Assembly: GCA_045538075.1 (NCBI GenBank)
Contig: JAZSQT010000161.1
Coordinates: 1-9,167 of the forward strand
Direction: 5' to 3'
DNA length: 9,167 bases
DNA from: JAZSQT01 sp045538075
Lineage (GTDB): Bacteria > Chrysiogenota > Deferribacteres > Deferribacterales > Mucispirillaceae
This document shows, piece after piece, positions 1-5,393 of the stretch. Below the pieces are notes generated by a model. That model was not told where the DNA came from and did no database searches. It saw only the letters and a list, made by a program, of their open reading frames with translations. The translations under genes and the position numbers were made by a program. The first letter of the stretch is position 1, and the number at the start of each line of letters is the position of its first letter.

Positions 1-272
1 TGAATAACACAAGAAGAAATCAAATAAAAAAATTAATTGATAAATTAGAAAGTATAAATTTTGAATTAGATAGTTTAAAAGAAGAAATAGAAAGCATAAA
101 GGAAGAAGAGCAAGAGTATTACGATAATATACCAGAGAATCTACAAAGTAGTGAAAGAGCAGAAAACAGCGAAAATGCAATAGATGAATTAGACAGTGCA
201 ATTAATAATATTGAGTATGCTTTAGAATATGCAAACGATACACTAAACAATTTAGAAAGTAGTATAGAATAG
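1..272 (+). CDS. Phage coiled-coil protein, start codon cut by window edge
   Basis: The open frame reads from base 3 and stops with TAG at 270-272. Bases 1-2 are TG, so the start is probably an ATG whose A lies just outside the window, giving about 90 residues beginning MNNTRRNQ. The protein is acidic and rich in Leu, Ile, Glu and Asn, with heptad-like spacing. It has a helical N-terminal half (EELDSLKEE-type pattern), a central EQEYYDNIPENLQSSER segment and a C-terminal helix (AIDELDSAINNIEYALEY). This arrangement (charged helix, DNxPENLQxSER turn, then a helix with Leu/Ile at every third or fourth position) recurs in small uncharacterised proteins of Bacillota phages, from memory of the family. 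The function is unknown; a helical oligomer is inferred. Confidence 0.85.
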   Translation, partial: NNTRRNQIKKLIDKLESINFELDSLKEEIESIKEEEQEYYDNIPENLQSSERAENSENAIDELDSAINNIEYALEYANDTLNNLESSIE

Positions 273-281
273 GAGTAAATT

Positions 282-704
282 ATGAATAGAGATAAAAAAA
301 CAAACTTTGATAAATTAGAGGAATTAAGCTATGAATTAGATATATATTCATCAGATATAGAGAGTTTAAATGATGAAGAAATAGATGAAGCTATTAAAAT
401 ATTAGAAAAAATCAAAAGACGCAGAGATAAAGGAGAATTATATATCAATATTGATGATAGGCAAGGGGGTATTTTTGCAATAGGAAGAATTGGGACATTA
501 AAACAATGGAGAGAACAAGCTATTGAATGGTTTGATAGTGAGAATAATGAATGTTTACAAAATAAGTTTTCAAAGTATTACATTAAAAACAAAGATTTGA
601 TACAATACATAAACGATATGTTTGAAATAGAAATTGTCAAGTTTGATAAAAACGTTGATTATGCCAAAAAATACGATTTAGAATATGAATATATGTATGA
701 TTAG
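282..704 (+). CDS. Hypothetical phage protein, 140 aa
   Basis: The start ATG has AGGAG at 271-275 six bases upstream, directly after the stop of the previous gene. The first 50 residues are charged and helical, with Glu/Asp/Lys-rich segments and an IKRRR basic patch. They are followed by a Gly-containing segment (QGGIFAIGRIG) and then LKQWREQAIEWFDS, an amphipathic helix with two Trp. The C-terminus is rich in Asp, Glu and Tyr. There is no signal peptide or membrane segment and no catalytic motif I can identify. The family is not recognised. It is a cytosolic phage early-region protein by context. Confidence 0.85.
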   Translation: MNRDKKTNFDKLEELSYELDIYSSDIESLNDEEIDEAIKILEKIKRRRDKGELYINIDDRQGGIFAIGRIGTLKQWREQAIEWFDSENNECLQNKFSKYYIKNKDLIQYINDMFEIEIVKFDKNVDYAKKYDLEYEYMYD

Positions 705-713
705 GAGTTTTAT

Positions 714-881
714 ATGACAAGAGATAAAAAGAGATTAATTAAAGTGCTTTATAGAGAGTGCAAGAAAAAATTTGCGTGGTGGGACATTGATTTGTCCTAC
801 TGCGAAAGTTTAGATAGAAGAGAAATCAAAAGAGAAATTCGTAAAACAAGAGAATTTAAAGAGGAGGAAAATTTATGTTAA
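714..881 (+). CDS. Small basic hypothetical protein, 55 aa
   Basis: This is a short frame starting MTRDKKRLIK and ending at TAA 879-881. AGGAG at 703-707 sits six bases before the ATG, and it fills what would otherwise be a 170-base hole between two well-formed genes. The protein is highly charged and mostly helical, with a WWDIDL segment in the middle and two Cys (C16, C30) plus a C-terminal Cys. Its last codons (GAG GAG GAA) form the ribosome binding site of the next gene, and the two genes overlap by seven bases (ATGTTAA). The tight fit and coupling support a real gene. The function is unknown; its charge would allow nucleic acid or protein binding, but nothing proves it. Confidence 0.75.
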   Translation: MTRDKKRLIKVLYRECKKKFAWWDIDLSYCESLDRREIKREIRKTREFKEEENLC

Positions 882-1081
882 CAAAAGAAGAATTAAAAAA
901 TGCAAATAATAATGTTATAACAATTATGGAAAATCGTGTTATGCAAATGACAGGTTGTAGTAAAGCAACAGCAAATTTGGTTGTTAATGAGATTTTGGAC
1001 TTAAACGAAGAAAGTTTAAAGTTACTTGAAGATATGCCTGCTGAAGATTTCTCTGTTTATATTAAGGAAAATTATGAATAA
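875..1081 (+). CDS. Hypothetical protein, 68 aa
   Basis: The ATG lies eight bases after GAGGAGG (861-867) and overlaps the preceding gene by seven bases. The protein is helical: an N-terminal TKEELKNANNN segment, a central MTGCSKATANLVVNEIL helix that could be helix-turn-helix-like, and an acidic C-terminus. The TGCSKATA stretch resembles the turn-plus-recognition-helix shape of small DNA-binding proteins, but the whole is too short and unscored to claim that. The end of the gene contains an ATGAATAA start/stop overlap with the 9-codon mini-ORF at 1074. The function is unknown. Confidence 0.8.
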   Translation: MLTKEELKNANNNVITIMENRVMQMTGCSKATANLVVNEILDLNEESLKLLEDMPAEDFSVYIKENYE

Positions 1082-1103
1082 AGAAGAATATTTAAGGTTG
1101 TAA
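1074..1103 (+). CDS. Possible 9-codon mini-ORF or gene remnant (MNKEEYLRL)
   Basis: ATG at 1074 overlaps the stop of the preceding gene by eight bases (ATGAATAA), the same junction seen at many other genes in this window. AAGGA at 1064-1068 is five bases upstream. The frame ends at TAA 1101-1103, just before the ATG at 1106. The peptide MNKEEYLRL looks like the normal N-terminus of a phage gene. It may be the stub left when a gene body was lost, a coupling leader for the next gene, or a chance frame. Confidence 0.3.
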   Translation: MNKEEYLRL

Positions 1104-1105
1104 AT

Positions 1106-1423
1106 ATGTGTAAAAATAAGGCATTATGTGATAAAATAAAAGAGATATTAGATTTTAATATTGAATATTGGTTGTACAATGTAATGTGTAATGGTTGTGA
1201 TAGAGAACGAATTTGTCATCGTGAATGTGATAATTGCGATGATTATATAGAAAATTTAGAGGGTATTCAAGAATTATCAAACGACTGTGAACATTTTAGA
1301 GACTTTTATGGTTTTGATTATGATGAAGATTTAGATGAGGAAGAAAAAGAAGAGATTATTAAAAACGCAAAAGAATGGAGTGCTAGAGATGAAAACAAAT
1401 GGTACAAGAACAAAAGAAGATAA
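1106..1423 (+). CDS. Cys-rich, probable zinc-binding protein, 105 aa
   Basis: The ATG follows AAGG (1094-1097) at a spacing of eight. The N-terminal helix is followed by a dense Cys cluster at C28, C31, C37, C41 and C44 (CxxC-x5-Cx3CxxC), with C2, C8, C61, H38 and H63 also available as ligands. This fits a small metal-binding (probably zinc) or disulfide-stabilised fold; in the cytosol zinc is more likely. The C-terminal half is very acidic (DYDEDLDEEEKEE) and ends in a basic tail. The next gene starts inside its last 35 bases. The family is not recognised; zinc binding is inferred from Cys spacing only. Confidence 0.85.
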   Translation: MCKNKALCDKIKEILDFNIEYWLYNVMCNGCDRERICHRECDNCDDYIENLEGIQELSNDCEHFRDFYGFDYDEDLDEEEKEEIIKNAKEWSARDENKWYKNKRR

Positions 1424-1580
1424 AAGAAATAGAGAAATCTTTATTAGTAGAGTAAAAGAGACACAACTTTACCAAGAGACAAGAGAATACTTGATTTGGT
1501 GTCAAAAGAACGGTCAAAATCCTATTTTTGGAACAAGTTTGATAAATTATAGAGGGGTGGTGAGAAAATGCGAAAATTAG
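1389..1580 (+). CDS. Hypothetical protein, 63 aa
   Basis: I place the start at ATG 1389 and not at the upstream in-frame ATG 1335. GGAG at 1377-1380 precedes 1389 by eight bases. The extra 18 codons from 1335 are only an out-of-frame reading of the acidic tail of the previous gene. The protein begins MKTNGTRTKEDKR, is basic at its N-terminus, and has a helical segment (ETREYLIWCQKNGQNP) followed by a short FGTSLINYRG region. The overlap of 35 bases with the previous gene is the longest in the window. The end overlaps the next small gene by 13 bases. The function is unknown. Confidence 0.65.
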   Translation: MKTNGTRTKEDKRNREIFISRVKETQLYQETREYLIWCQKNGQNPIFGTSLINYRGVVRKCEN

Positions 1581-1609
1581 CCCTTTTTGGGGTTCAAATC
1601 GCATTCCTC
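1562..1609 (+). promoter_or_regulatory. Potential mRNA hairpin over the start of the 24-aa peptide gene
   Basis: AATGCGA (1567-1573) is the exact reverse complement of TCGCATT (1599-1605). GAG (1562-1564) can pair with CTC (1607-1609) below it. An inner stem can form between AGCCC (1579-1583) and GGGTT (1590-1594) around a T-rich loop. The start codon of the small peptide (1568-1570) lies in the outer stem, so the fold could mask initiation. No U-run follows, so it is not a terminator. It may be chance in a coding region. Confidence 0.3.
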
Positions 1610-1642
1610 ATTTATCTGTTATTTTGCTTTAATTGTAAGTAA
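1568..1642 (+). CDS. 24-aa hydrophobic membrane peptide
   Basis: ATG at 1568 follows GAGGGGTGG (1552-1560) and TGAG (1561-1564), and the frame stops with TAA at 1640-1642. The peptide is a short basic N-terminus (MRK) followed by about 18 mostly hydrophobic residues (LALFGVQIAFLIYLLFCF) and a NCK tail. This is a single membrane helix, probably oriented N-in by the positive-inside rule. The gene fills the gap between the 63-aa gene and the MazG-like gene. Its codons (GCC, ATC, CTC, CTG, CGA) are less AT-biased than those of its neighbours. It is too short for family assignment; a regulatory or membrane-acting phage peptide is possible. Confidence 0.5.
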   Translation: MRKLALFGVQIAFLIYLLFCFNCK

Positions 1643-1656
1643 GAGAGGTGGTTTAA

Positions 1657-1935
1657 ATGATTATTGGAGCAAAAGAAATTTTTAAAGAAATGATATTAAA
1701 GTTTGGTGATAAGCAAGTTATAGTTGCTATTGAAGAGTTGAGCGAATTACAAAAGGAATTATGCAAGAACTTAAGAGGAAAAGAAAATGCTAGTGAAGTT
1801 GCAGAGGAAATCGCAGATGTTTATATTATGTTAGAGCAAATGAAGATATGGTGTAATATTTCAGAAGAGGAAATCCAAGACAAGATAGAAGAGAAACTGA
1901 AGAGAACAAAGGAGAGATATTTAAGTGGCAATTAG
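1657..1935 (+). CDS. MazG-like nucleotide pyrophosphohydrolase
   Basis: This small all-alpha NTP pyrophosphohydrolase of 92 aa starts at an ATG five bases after AGGTGG (1646-1651). The diagnostic metal-binding signature EExxE...ExxD is visible: E26, E27 and E30 in the EELSELQKEL helix, then E51 and D54 in the EEIADVYIML helix, spaced as in the MazG superfamily. Such enzymes split nucleoside triphosphates to the monophosphate and pyrophosphate using Mg2+. Phage versions are thought to clean or adjust the nucleotide pool, and some act on (p)ppGpp; substrate cannot be told from sequence here. The size is that of a single-domain dimeric or tetrameric MazG-like protein, not the two-domain MazG. 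It is followed by an 11-base overlap with a GTG-started gene. Confidence 0.88.
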   Translation: MIIGAKEIFKEMILKFGDKQVIVAIEELSELQKELCKNLRGKENASEVAEEIADVYIMLEQMKIWCNISEEEIQDKIEEKLKRTKERYLSGN

Positions 1936-2179
1936 ATATAAAACAACAGATTTTTATACATCTCCAAATAGACCAAGTGGCTATACTGAAAAAGACAATG
2001 ACTATGTAGAGAAGAAATGTGCGTATTGCAATGAAAAATTTAAGAGATTTAGTGGAGAGGTTCATTATTTAGTCGGTAAAAAAGAGTTTTGTAAGTGGAG
2101 TTGTAAATGTGCTTACTTAAAAGAAAAAGAAGAGGAAAAAAATAAAAGAATTAGAGAGGAATTTATGAAAAAGGAGTAA
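1925..2179 (+). CDS. Zinc-ribbon-like protein, GTG start, 84 aa
   Basis: The start is GTG at 1925, with GGAGAG (1911-1916) eight bases upstream; no suitable in-frame ATG is near. It overlaps the MazG-like gene by 11 bases. Cys residues are at C32 and C35 (CAYC), C56, C60 and C62 (FCKWSCKCAY). The CxxC...Cx3C pattern is that of a small treble-clef or zinc-ribbon domain. The N-terminus (about 30 residues) is polar and the C-terminus is a Lys/Glu helix (KEKEEEKNKRIREEF). It could bind nucleic acid or protein; the exact family is not recognised. Metal binding is inferred from spacing only. Confidence 0.82.
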   Translation: MAIRYKTTDFYTSPNRPSGYTEKDNDYVEKKCAYCNEKFKRFSGEVHYLVGKKEFCKWSCKCAYLKEKEEEKNKRIREEFMKKE

Positions 2180-2184
2180 TTGTT

Positions 2185-2379
2185 ATGAAAGATAAAAAAG
2201 GTTTTTGGGACGGATTTGTTGTCGGTATTTTATTAGGTTTTATAGGGGCTATCATATGTATGTTTAATGAAAGTGAAAGTTATTCAAGAGGTGCTGGAGT
2301 TGGATTTCTAGTACAAGCAATTTTTATTATTTTACCTTTGCTTGCTTTTAATTGTGAGTTAGCAAATGCTTATTTATAG
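2185..2379 (+). CDS. Small two-helix membrane protein, 64 aa
   Basis: The ATG has AAGGAG (2171-2176) eight bases upstream. A basic N-terminus (MKDKKG) precedes a first membrane helix at about residues 11-27 (VVGILLGFIGAIICMF). A short polar loop (NESESYSRG) follows, then a second helix at about 38-55 (GVGFLVQAIFIILPLLAF). This is a hairpin-type integral membrane protein with no signal-peptidase site. Holins have a similar shape, but this gene lies among early genes and not beside an endolysin, so I do not call it a holin. Other possibilities are a superinfection-exclusion or accessory membrane protein. Confidence 0.8.
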   Translation: MKDKKGFWDGFVVGILLGFIGAIICMFNESESYSRGAGVGFLVQAIFIILPLLAFNCELANAYL

Positions 2380-2392
2380 GAGGAAAAAATAT

Positions 2393-2821
2393 ATGAGATT
2401 ATGGCATTACGAATTATTTGAATACTTACCTAAACAACAATTAATAGGTCAATGGAGAGAACTTAATTCAATATATGCAAAACAAGACAAACATATACTG
2501 ATAAATTTTATTTATAAATATAACAAAATTGATTTATTAATATATTCTCAAATGTTATTACAAGAAATGCAACGAAGAGGGTACAAATTCAATTTAACAA
2601 AGTATTATGATTATTTTAAAGATTTAGATTCAGATGATGTGAATGATATTAACGGACAATGGCTTATTGGTGGTGGTATATTTGAAAAAGAAATGAATTA
2701 CACTTATTTAAAAATATGTTGTTGGAATTTATACGAGAAAATGATAAGAGGACAAGGTGGGTTTACAAATGAGGCTCAATACTTTATTAATAAACAATGC
2801 TTTTGTTCTAAAGTAGCGTAA
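2393..2821 (+). CDS. Pyrimidine dimer DNA glycosylase-like (endonuclease V-type) protein
   Basis: I place the start at ATG 2393, nine bases after AGGAGG (2378-2383), and not nine codons upstream at 2366 inside the previous gene. The 142-aa protein opens MRLWHYELFEYLP and continues QQLIGQWRELNSIYAKQDKHI, the signature of the pyrimidine dimer glycosylase / T4 endonuclease V-like family. From this start, R22 and E23 fall at the same numbers as in T4 endonuclease V, where E23 is catalytic. T4 uses the alpha-amino group of Thr2, but residue 2 here is Arg, so Met1 would probably stay on. The enzyme family cuts the glycosidic bond at UV-induced dimers and nicks the abasic site. Many family members have been annotated by similarity only, so activity is inferred. 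Confidence 0.78.
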   Translation: MRLWHYELFEYLPKQQLIGQWRELNSIYAKQDKHILINFIYKYNKIDLLIYSQMLLQEMQRRGYKFNLTKYYDYFKDLDSDDVNDINGQWLIGGGIFEKEMNYTYLKICCWNLYEKMIRGQGGFTNEAQYFINKQCFCSKVA

Positions 2822-2834
2822 AGGAGAGGAAAAA

Positions 2835-3308
2835 ATGAATAAAAGAAAGGTTTATTATTTGGTTGACTCTGATGGTACTGTTGAATCTAAGTTTGTTTTA
2901 GAAAGTGAGGAGTGCATTGAGGGTAATTTATATACTGCTATATGTAATTATCTAGATGAACCATTTGACAAACAAGTTGATGAATGGGATTTTTTAGCTA
3001 GATTATATATCAAATGGGATGGTTGTTCTGGTTGGGAATTTTTTGGTGATGACTATTGTCGTGGTGATAATGACTCATCTTACCACTTATGGGGTTTTTA
3101 TTTCTATGAAAGATTTTTTAGGGCAATGTGTTTTGCTTGGAAAATAGCAGAAGATTATTATAAAGATGAATTAACTAAAAAATTAGGAAAAAAACACGGA
3201 AAAAGAATAGCAGAAGAAAGTTTTTCTCAACCTCTTTGTGATGAGATTTTAAAAGGATATACTATAAAATATGTTATTGAAGATTTGGAGGAAAATAAAG
3301 ATGAATAG
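2835..3308 (+). CDS. Hypothetical aromatic-rich protein, 157 aa
   Basis: A strong AAGGAGAGG (2821-2829) lies five bases before the ATG. The N-terminus (KRKVYYLVDSDGTVESKFVL) suggests beta strands. Residues about 50-110 are unusually rich in Trp, Phe and Tyr (WDFLARLYIKWDGCSGWEFF; LWGFYFYERFFRAMCFAW), followed by a Lys-rich helical region and an acidic tail. Despite the aromatics there is no uninterrupted membrane helix, because acidic residues break every stretch. No catalytic motif is recognised. It overlaps the YopX-like gene by eight bases. Confidence 0.87.
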   Translation: MNKRKVYYLVDSDGTVESKFVLESEECIEGNLYTAICNYLDEPFDKQVDEWDFLARLYIKWDGCSGWEFFGDDYCRGDNDSSYHLWGFYFYERFFRAMCFAWKIAEDYYKDELTKKLGKKHGKRIAEESFSQPLCDEILKGYTIKYVIEDLEENKDE

Positions 3309-3708
3309 AGAAACAAAGTATAGAGCTTGGTTAAAAGATGAAAAGAAAATGGTTGATGTAAGTTCAATAGATTTTAGAATTGAAGAAATAATTTATGAAG
3401 AACAATGTAATTTAGCTAGTATGCAACAAACTTGGTATGAGTCTAGATATTTTAACGACATAGAACTAATGCAATACACAGGTCTTAAAGATAAAAACGG
3501 TGTTGAGATTTATGAGGGCGATATTGTAAGATTTGAAGTTGATGATATTATTACAAAACCTTTTTATATTGATTACGATAAAAATGATTGTAGTTTTTCT
3601 TTGTTTAGAAAAGGCATTGTTGATAGAGGGTTAATGCTTCATCATCAAAAGGACATCGTAGTCATTAGTAACATTTACGAAAATAAGGAGTTGTTAGAAA
3701 ATGAATAA
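3301..3708 (+). CDS. YopX-like phage protein
   Basis: The start is ATG 3301, nine bases after GGAGG (3287-3291); an in-frame ATG at 3271 lies inside the previous gene and has no binding site. The 135-aa protein shows the YopX family signatures: KYRAWLKDEKKMVDV near the N-terminus (residues 6-20), LMQYTGLKDKNGVEIYEGDIV in the middle (about 56-76) and a DIVVISNIYENKELL end. The length fits the family (about 120-150). YopX-like proteins are named after a Bacillus phage SPbeta gene product and are very common in Bacillota prophages, but their role is unknown. The GDIV segment is like a small beta-barrel entry strand. Confidence 0.92.
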   Translation: MNRETKYRAWLKDEKKMVDVSSIDFRIEEIIYEEQCNLASMQQTWYESRYFNDIELMQYTGLKDKNGVEIYEGDIVRFEVDDIITKPFYIDYDKNDCSFSLFRKGIVDRGLMLHHQKDIVVISNIYENKELLENE

Positions 3709-3925
3709 ACAAATAGTAGTTAGAACTTATGATGAAACACTAAAAGGGAGTAGAGAAATTCCAATAGGTTTGAGAGATAAAATTTTAGCTTTCCCAGATG
3801 GTTGCACAACATCTACTCTTTCATTAGAAAATGCATTAAATGGGGGTTATAGAGTGGTAATGTGTCATCAAATTGGAATGGCTCTAGAGTATATATTAGA
3901 AAAACCAGAGGTGTTAAATGAATAG
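3701..3925 (+). CDS. Hypothetical protein, 74 aa
   Basis: The ATG overlaps the YopX stop by eight bases (ATGAATAA), with AAGGAG at 3685-3690. The protein starts with a strand (KQIVVRTYDE), then a loop (GLRDKILAFPDGCTTST), and ends with LENALNGGYRVVMCHQIGMALEYIL. The helix-GGYRVV-strand arrangement recalls small alpha/beta proteins of the DUF4177 type (helix, G-[WY]-R-V-V strand), but the order and length differ, so this is only a structural hint. It is cytosolic, with no metal motif. Confidence 0.85.
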   Translation: MNKQIVVRTYDETLKGSREIPIGLRDKILAFPDGCTTSTLSLENALNGGYRVVMCHQIGMALEYILEKPEVLNE

Positions 3926-4268
3926 ATTAACAAGAAAACACAAACCCACTAATTACACAAGATACACAGAAAAAACCATTTGTTTAAAAAATTATAATAT
4001 TAGAAATGCTAATTTAAACAAAGCAATAGAAAAATTAGGTCAATTGGAAGATTTAGAAGAAGAATTAGGCTGTTCTTTAGAAGTAGTGTTTAAAGCGTTG
4101 GAAGAAGGAATTTGTGTAAAACATAATACATTAGCAAACAGTTGTTATTTAATTAAATTAACAAAAGGTTTTGCATTCACATATTGGAGTAGTTTTGGTG
4201 TTGTTAATATTTATTTAAAAGACTATCAAAAAACTTGGTGGTTGAAAGGAGAGAAAGAAAATGAATAA
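3918..4268 (+). CDS. Phage hypothetical protein with KLGQLEDLEEELG motif, 116 aa
   Basis: The start overlaps the previous stop by eight bases (ATGAATAG), and GAGGTG (3908-3913) lies upstream. The protein has a basic N-terminus (MNRLTRKHK), a long variable stretch, then AIEKLGQLEDLEEELGCSLEVVFKALEEGI, which is a frequent block in small phage proteins of gut and soil Bacillota (recalled, not searched). The C-terminal half contains strands with aromatics (GFAFTYWSSFGVVNIYLKDYQKTWWL). No enzymatic motif is seen. Function unknown. Confidence 0.87.
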   Translation: MNRLTRKHKPTNYTRYTEKTICLKNYNIRNANLNKAIEKLGQLEDLEEELGCSLEVVFKALEEGICVKHNTLANSCYLIKLTKGFAFTYWSSFGVVNIYLKDYQKTWWLKGEKENE

Positions 4269-4614
4269 ATATCAAGAAGCATTAAACGAATTAAAAGACT
4301 TAGTTCATAGTGAATTAGATGGAACTAAAATGATAAATAAACATTTAGCATATTGTAATATTTTTCAAGACCTCATAGACCAAAATAAAACATTAACACT
4401 AGACGAGTGTATACAAGAATGGGAAGAGAAAGGATGGAAAGTAGATAAAGATAGTTATGCGATTGAATTGTGGAAGTATAATATTTATCATCTAAAAGAA
4501 ACTATTATTATTTTTACTAGCGATAGACACTTAACCGCTGATTTTGATATAACATACGAATTGAGCAATTTATTAATCAAAACTCTCAAAGCGTTGGAGG
4601 TAGAAAATGGATAA
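4261..4614 (+). CDS. Phage hypothetical protein, MNKYQEALNELK type, 117 aa
   Basis: The gene overlaps the previous stop by eight bases (ATGAATAA), with AAAGGAGA at 4245-4252. It begins MNKYQEALNELKDL, a common opening of Bacillota phage proteins, then has LDECIQEWEEKGWKV, a strand (TIIIFTSDRHLTADF) and a C-terminal helix ending LLIKTLKALEVENG. The EW-EE-GW ... strand ... LL-K--KAL layout resembles the 84-aa protein at 6456, so the two may be distant paralogues. Function unknown. Confidence 0.87.
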   Translation: MNKYQEALNELKDLVHSELDGTKMINKHLAYCNIFQDLIDQNKTLTLDECIQEWEEKGWKVDKDSYAIELWKYNIYHLKETIIIFTSDRHLTADFDITYELSNLLIKTLKALEVENG

Positions 4615-4942
4615 AAAATATTTTTTAAAAGTAATAACTGTCGGAAATATTTTTAATGAAAAAGAATTTAATATTTACTATGAAATTGTAAAAAAAACAT
4701 TAAATTATAATGGTGAGGAAATTGATTATAATGAATATTTGTCTGAAGTTAGTAAAAATTACAATCAATTACAAAAACAAAATTTTATTTTATTAAATTC
4801 ATTAGATAAGTTAAATATGTTTTTAGAAAATGAACCAAAAGATAAAAAATATACAGTTGAAAATATTATAAATATGTTAACTGATTTGAACTTATATATA
4901 AATTTAAGAGGATTTAATGATTCTTTTAAAATTGATGATTAA
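4607..4942 (+). CDS. Hypothetical protein, 111 aa
   Basis: The start overlaps the previous stop by eight bases (ATGGATAA, a variant of the common junction) and follows GGAGG (4596-4600). The protein is rich in Asn, Lys, Tyr and Ile. Strands at the N-terminus (YFLKVITVGNIFNEKEF) are followed by a helix with NYNQLQKQNFILLNSLDKL. This part of the window is especially AT-rich. No domain or catalytic motif is recognised. Confidence 0.83.
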   Translation: MDKKYFLKVITVGNIFNEKEFNIYYEIVKKTLNYNGEEIDYNEYLSEVSKNYNQLQKQNFILLNSLDKLNMFLENEPKDKKYTVENIINMLTDLNLYINLRGFNDSFKIDD

Positions 4943-4957
4943 AAAAGGAGATAGAAA

Positions 4958-5062
4958 ATGACAAATAAAGAATTAGAAAATCAAAATAAAGTGCTAAATG
5001 CCGATAAAGAATTACTTGAAAAATTAGAAATTAAATTTAAAGGAGAAGAAGAAAAGGAGTGA
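4958..5062 (+). CDS. Very small acidic helical protein, 34 aa
   Basis: ATG at 4958 lies seven bases after AAGGAG (4945-4950). The frame ends in TGA at 5060-5062. The sequence MTNKELENQNKVLNADKELL is a charged helix with a GEEEKE tail. Its last codons carry the AAGGAG (5054-5059) used by the next gene, as at 714-881. It fills the 127-base gap between two sure genes and has a good binding site, so a real gene is likely. It could instead be the truncated front of a longer coil protein. Function unknown. Confidence 0.62.
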   Translation: MTNKELENQNKVLNADKELLEKLEIKFKGEEEKE

Positions 5063-5069
5063 CGAAAAA

Positions 5070-5393
5070 ATGACTAATTTAGAGTTTATTGAAAAACAAA
5101 TAGATACATATAAACGATTAAAAGAACGTGCAATTTTAAACATAGCAGATGAAGATGATGATGATGAATTATTTAAATTACACGAACGAATTGATATTAT
5201 AAATGAGCGATTACCTATTCTTCAACAAATCAAAAATGAACTTGAAGCGTGGGAAATTGTGAAAGAAGAATTACAAATAGTTTCAAGAGGCAAAAACCGT
5301 AGAGGTGAAAAACTACAAAGATACGAACTATGTGTTATAGGTCAAGATAAAATAAATACTTTAGAAAAAGGATTGGGAATAGAAAAATGTTAA
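5070..5393 (+). CDS. Coiled-coil hypothetical protein, 107 aa
   Basis: AAGGAG at 5054-5059 lies ten bases before the ATG. Nearly the whole chain is predicted helix: EFIEKQIDTYKRLKERA, then an acidic run DEDDDDE, then LHERIDIINERLPILQQIKNELEAWEIVKEELQI. The final part (RGKNRRGEKLQRYEL) is basic. This resembles coil-forming small phage proteins; dimerisation is likely but the role is unknown. The acidic run is encoded by a GAT repeat (5154-5167). The end overlaps the next start by seven bases (ATGTTAA). Confidence 0.85.
   Translation: MTNLEFIEKQIDTYKRLKERAILNIADEDDDDELFKLHERIDIINERLPILQQIKNELEAWEIVKEELQIVSRGKNRRGEKLQRYELCVIGQDKINTLEKGLGIEKC
5154..5167 (+). repeat. Short GAT trinucleotide tract in coding region
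   Basis: Four GAT units followed by GA lie inside the coil protein gene and encode part of the acidic DEDDDDE run. Slippage by a unit would keep the frame and change only the number of Asp. It is short, so instability is not expected to be strong. Confidence 0.6.

Noticed and set aside
1335..1388. Upstream start for the 63-aa protein
   Set aside because: The extra residues are a frame-shifted copy of the acidic tail of the gene at 1106; the GGAG at 1377-1380 fits ATG 1389.
1383..1604. Minus-strand open frame of 73 codons
   Set aside because: It lies opposite three + strand genes with good binding sites, has no binding site of its own, and the AT-rich composition makes such mirror frames common.
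1589..1605. GGGGTTCAAATCGCATT resembles the T-arm of a tRNA
   Set aside because: The flanks of the TTCAAAT loop cannot form the 5-bp T stem, and no acceptor, D or anticodon arm can be built around it; the bases are explained by the small peptide gene.
1826..2065. Minus-strand open frame of 79 codons
   Set aside because: It is a shadow of the MazG-like and zinc-ribbon-like genes; its apparent hydrophobicity is the reverse reading of Lys/Glu codons.
2185..2379. Holin call for the two-helix membrane protein
   Set aside because: The shape fits, but there is no endolysin or structural gene nearby and the neighbours are early-type genes.
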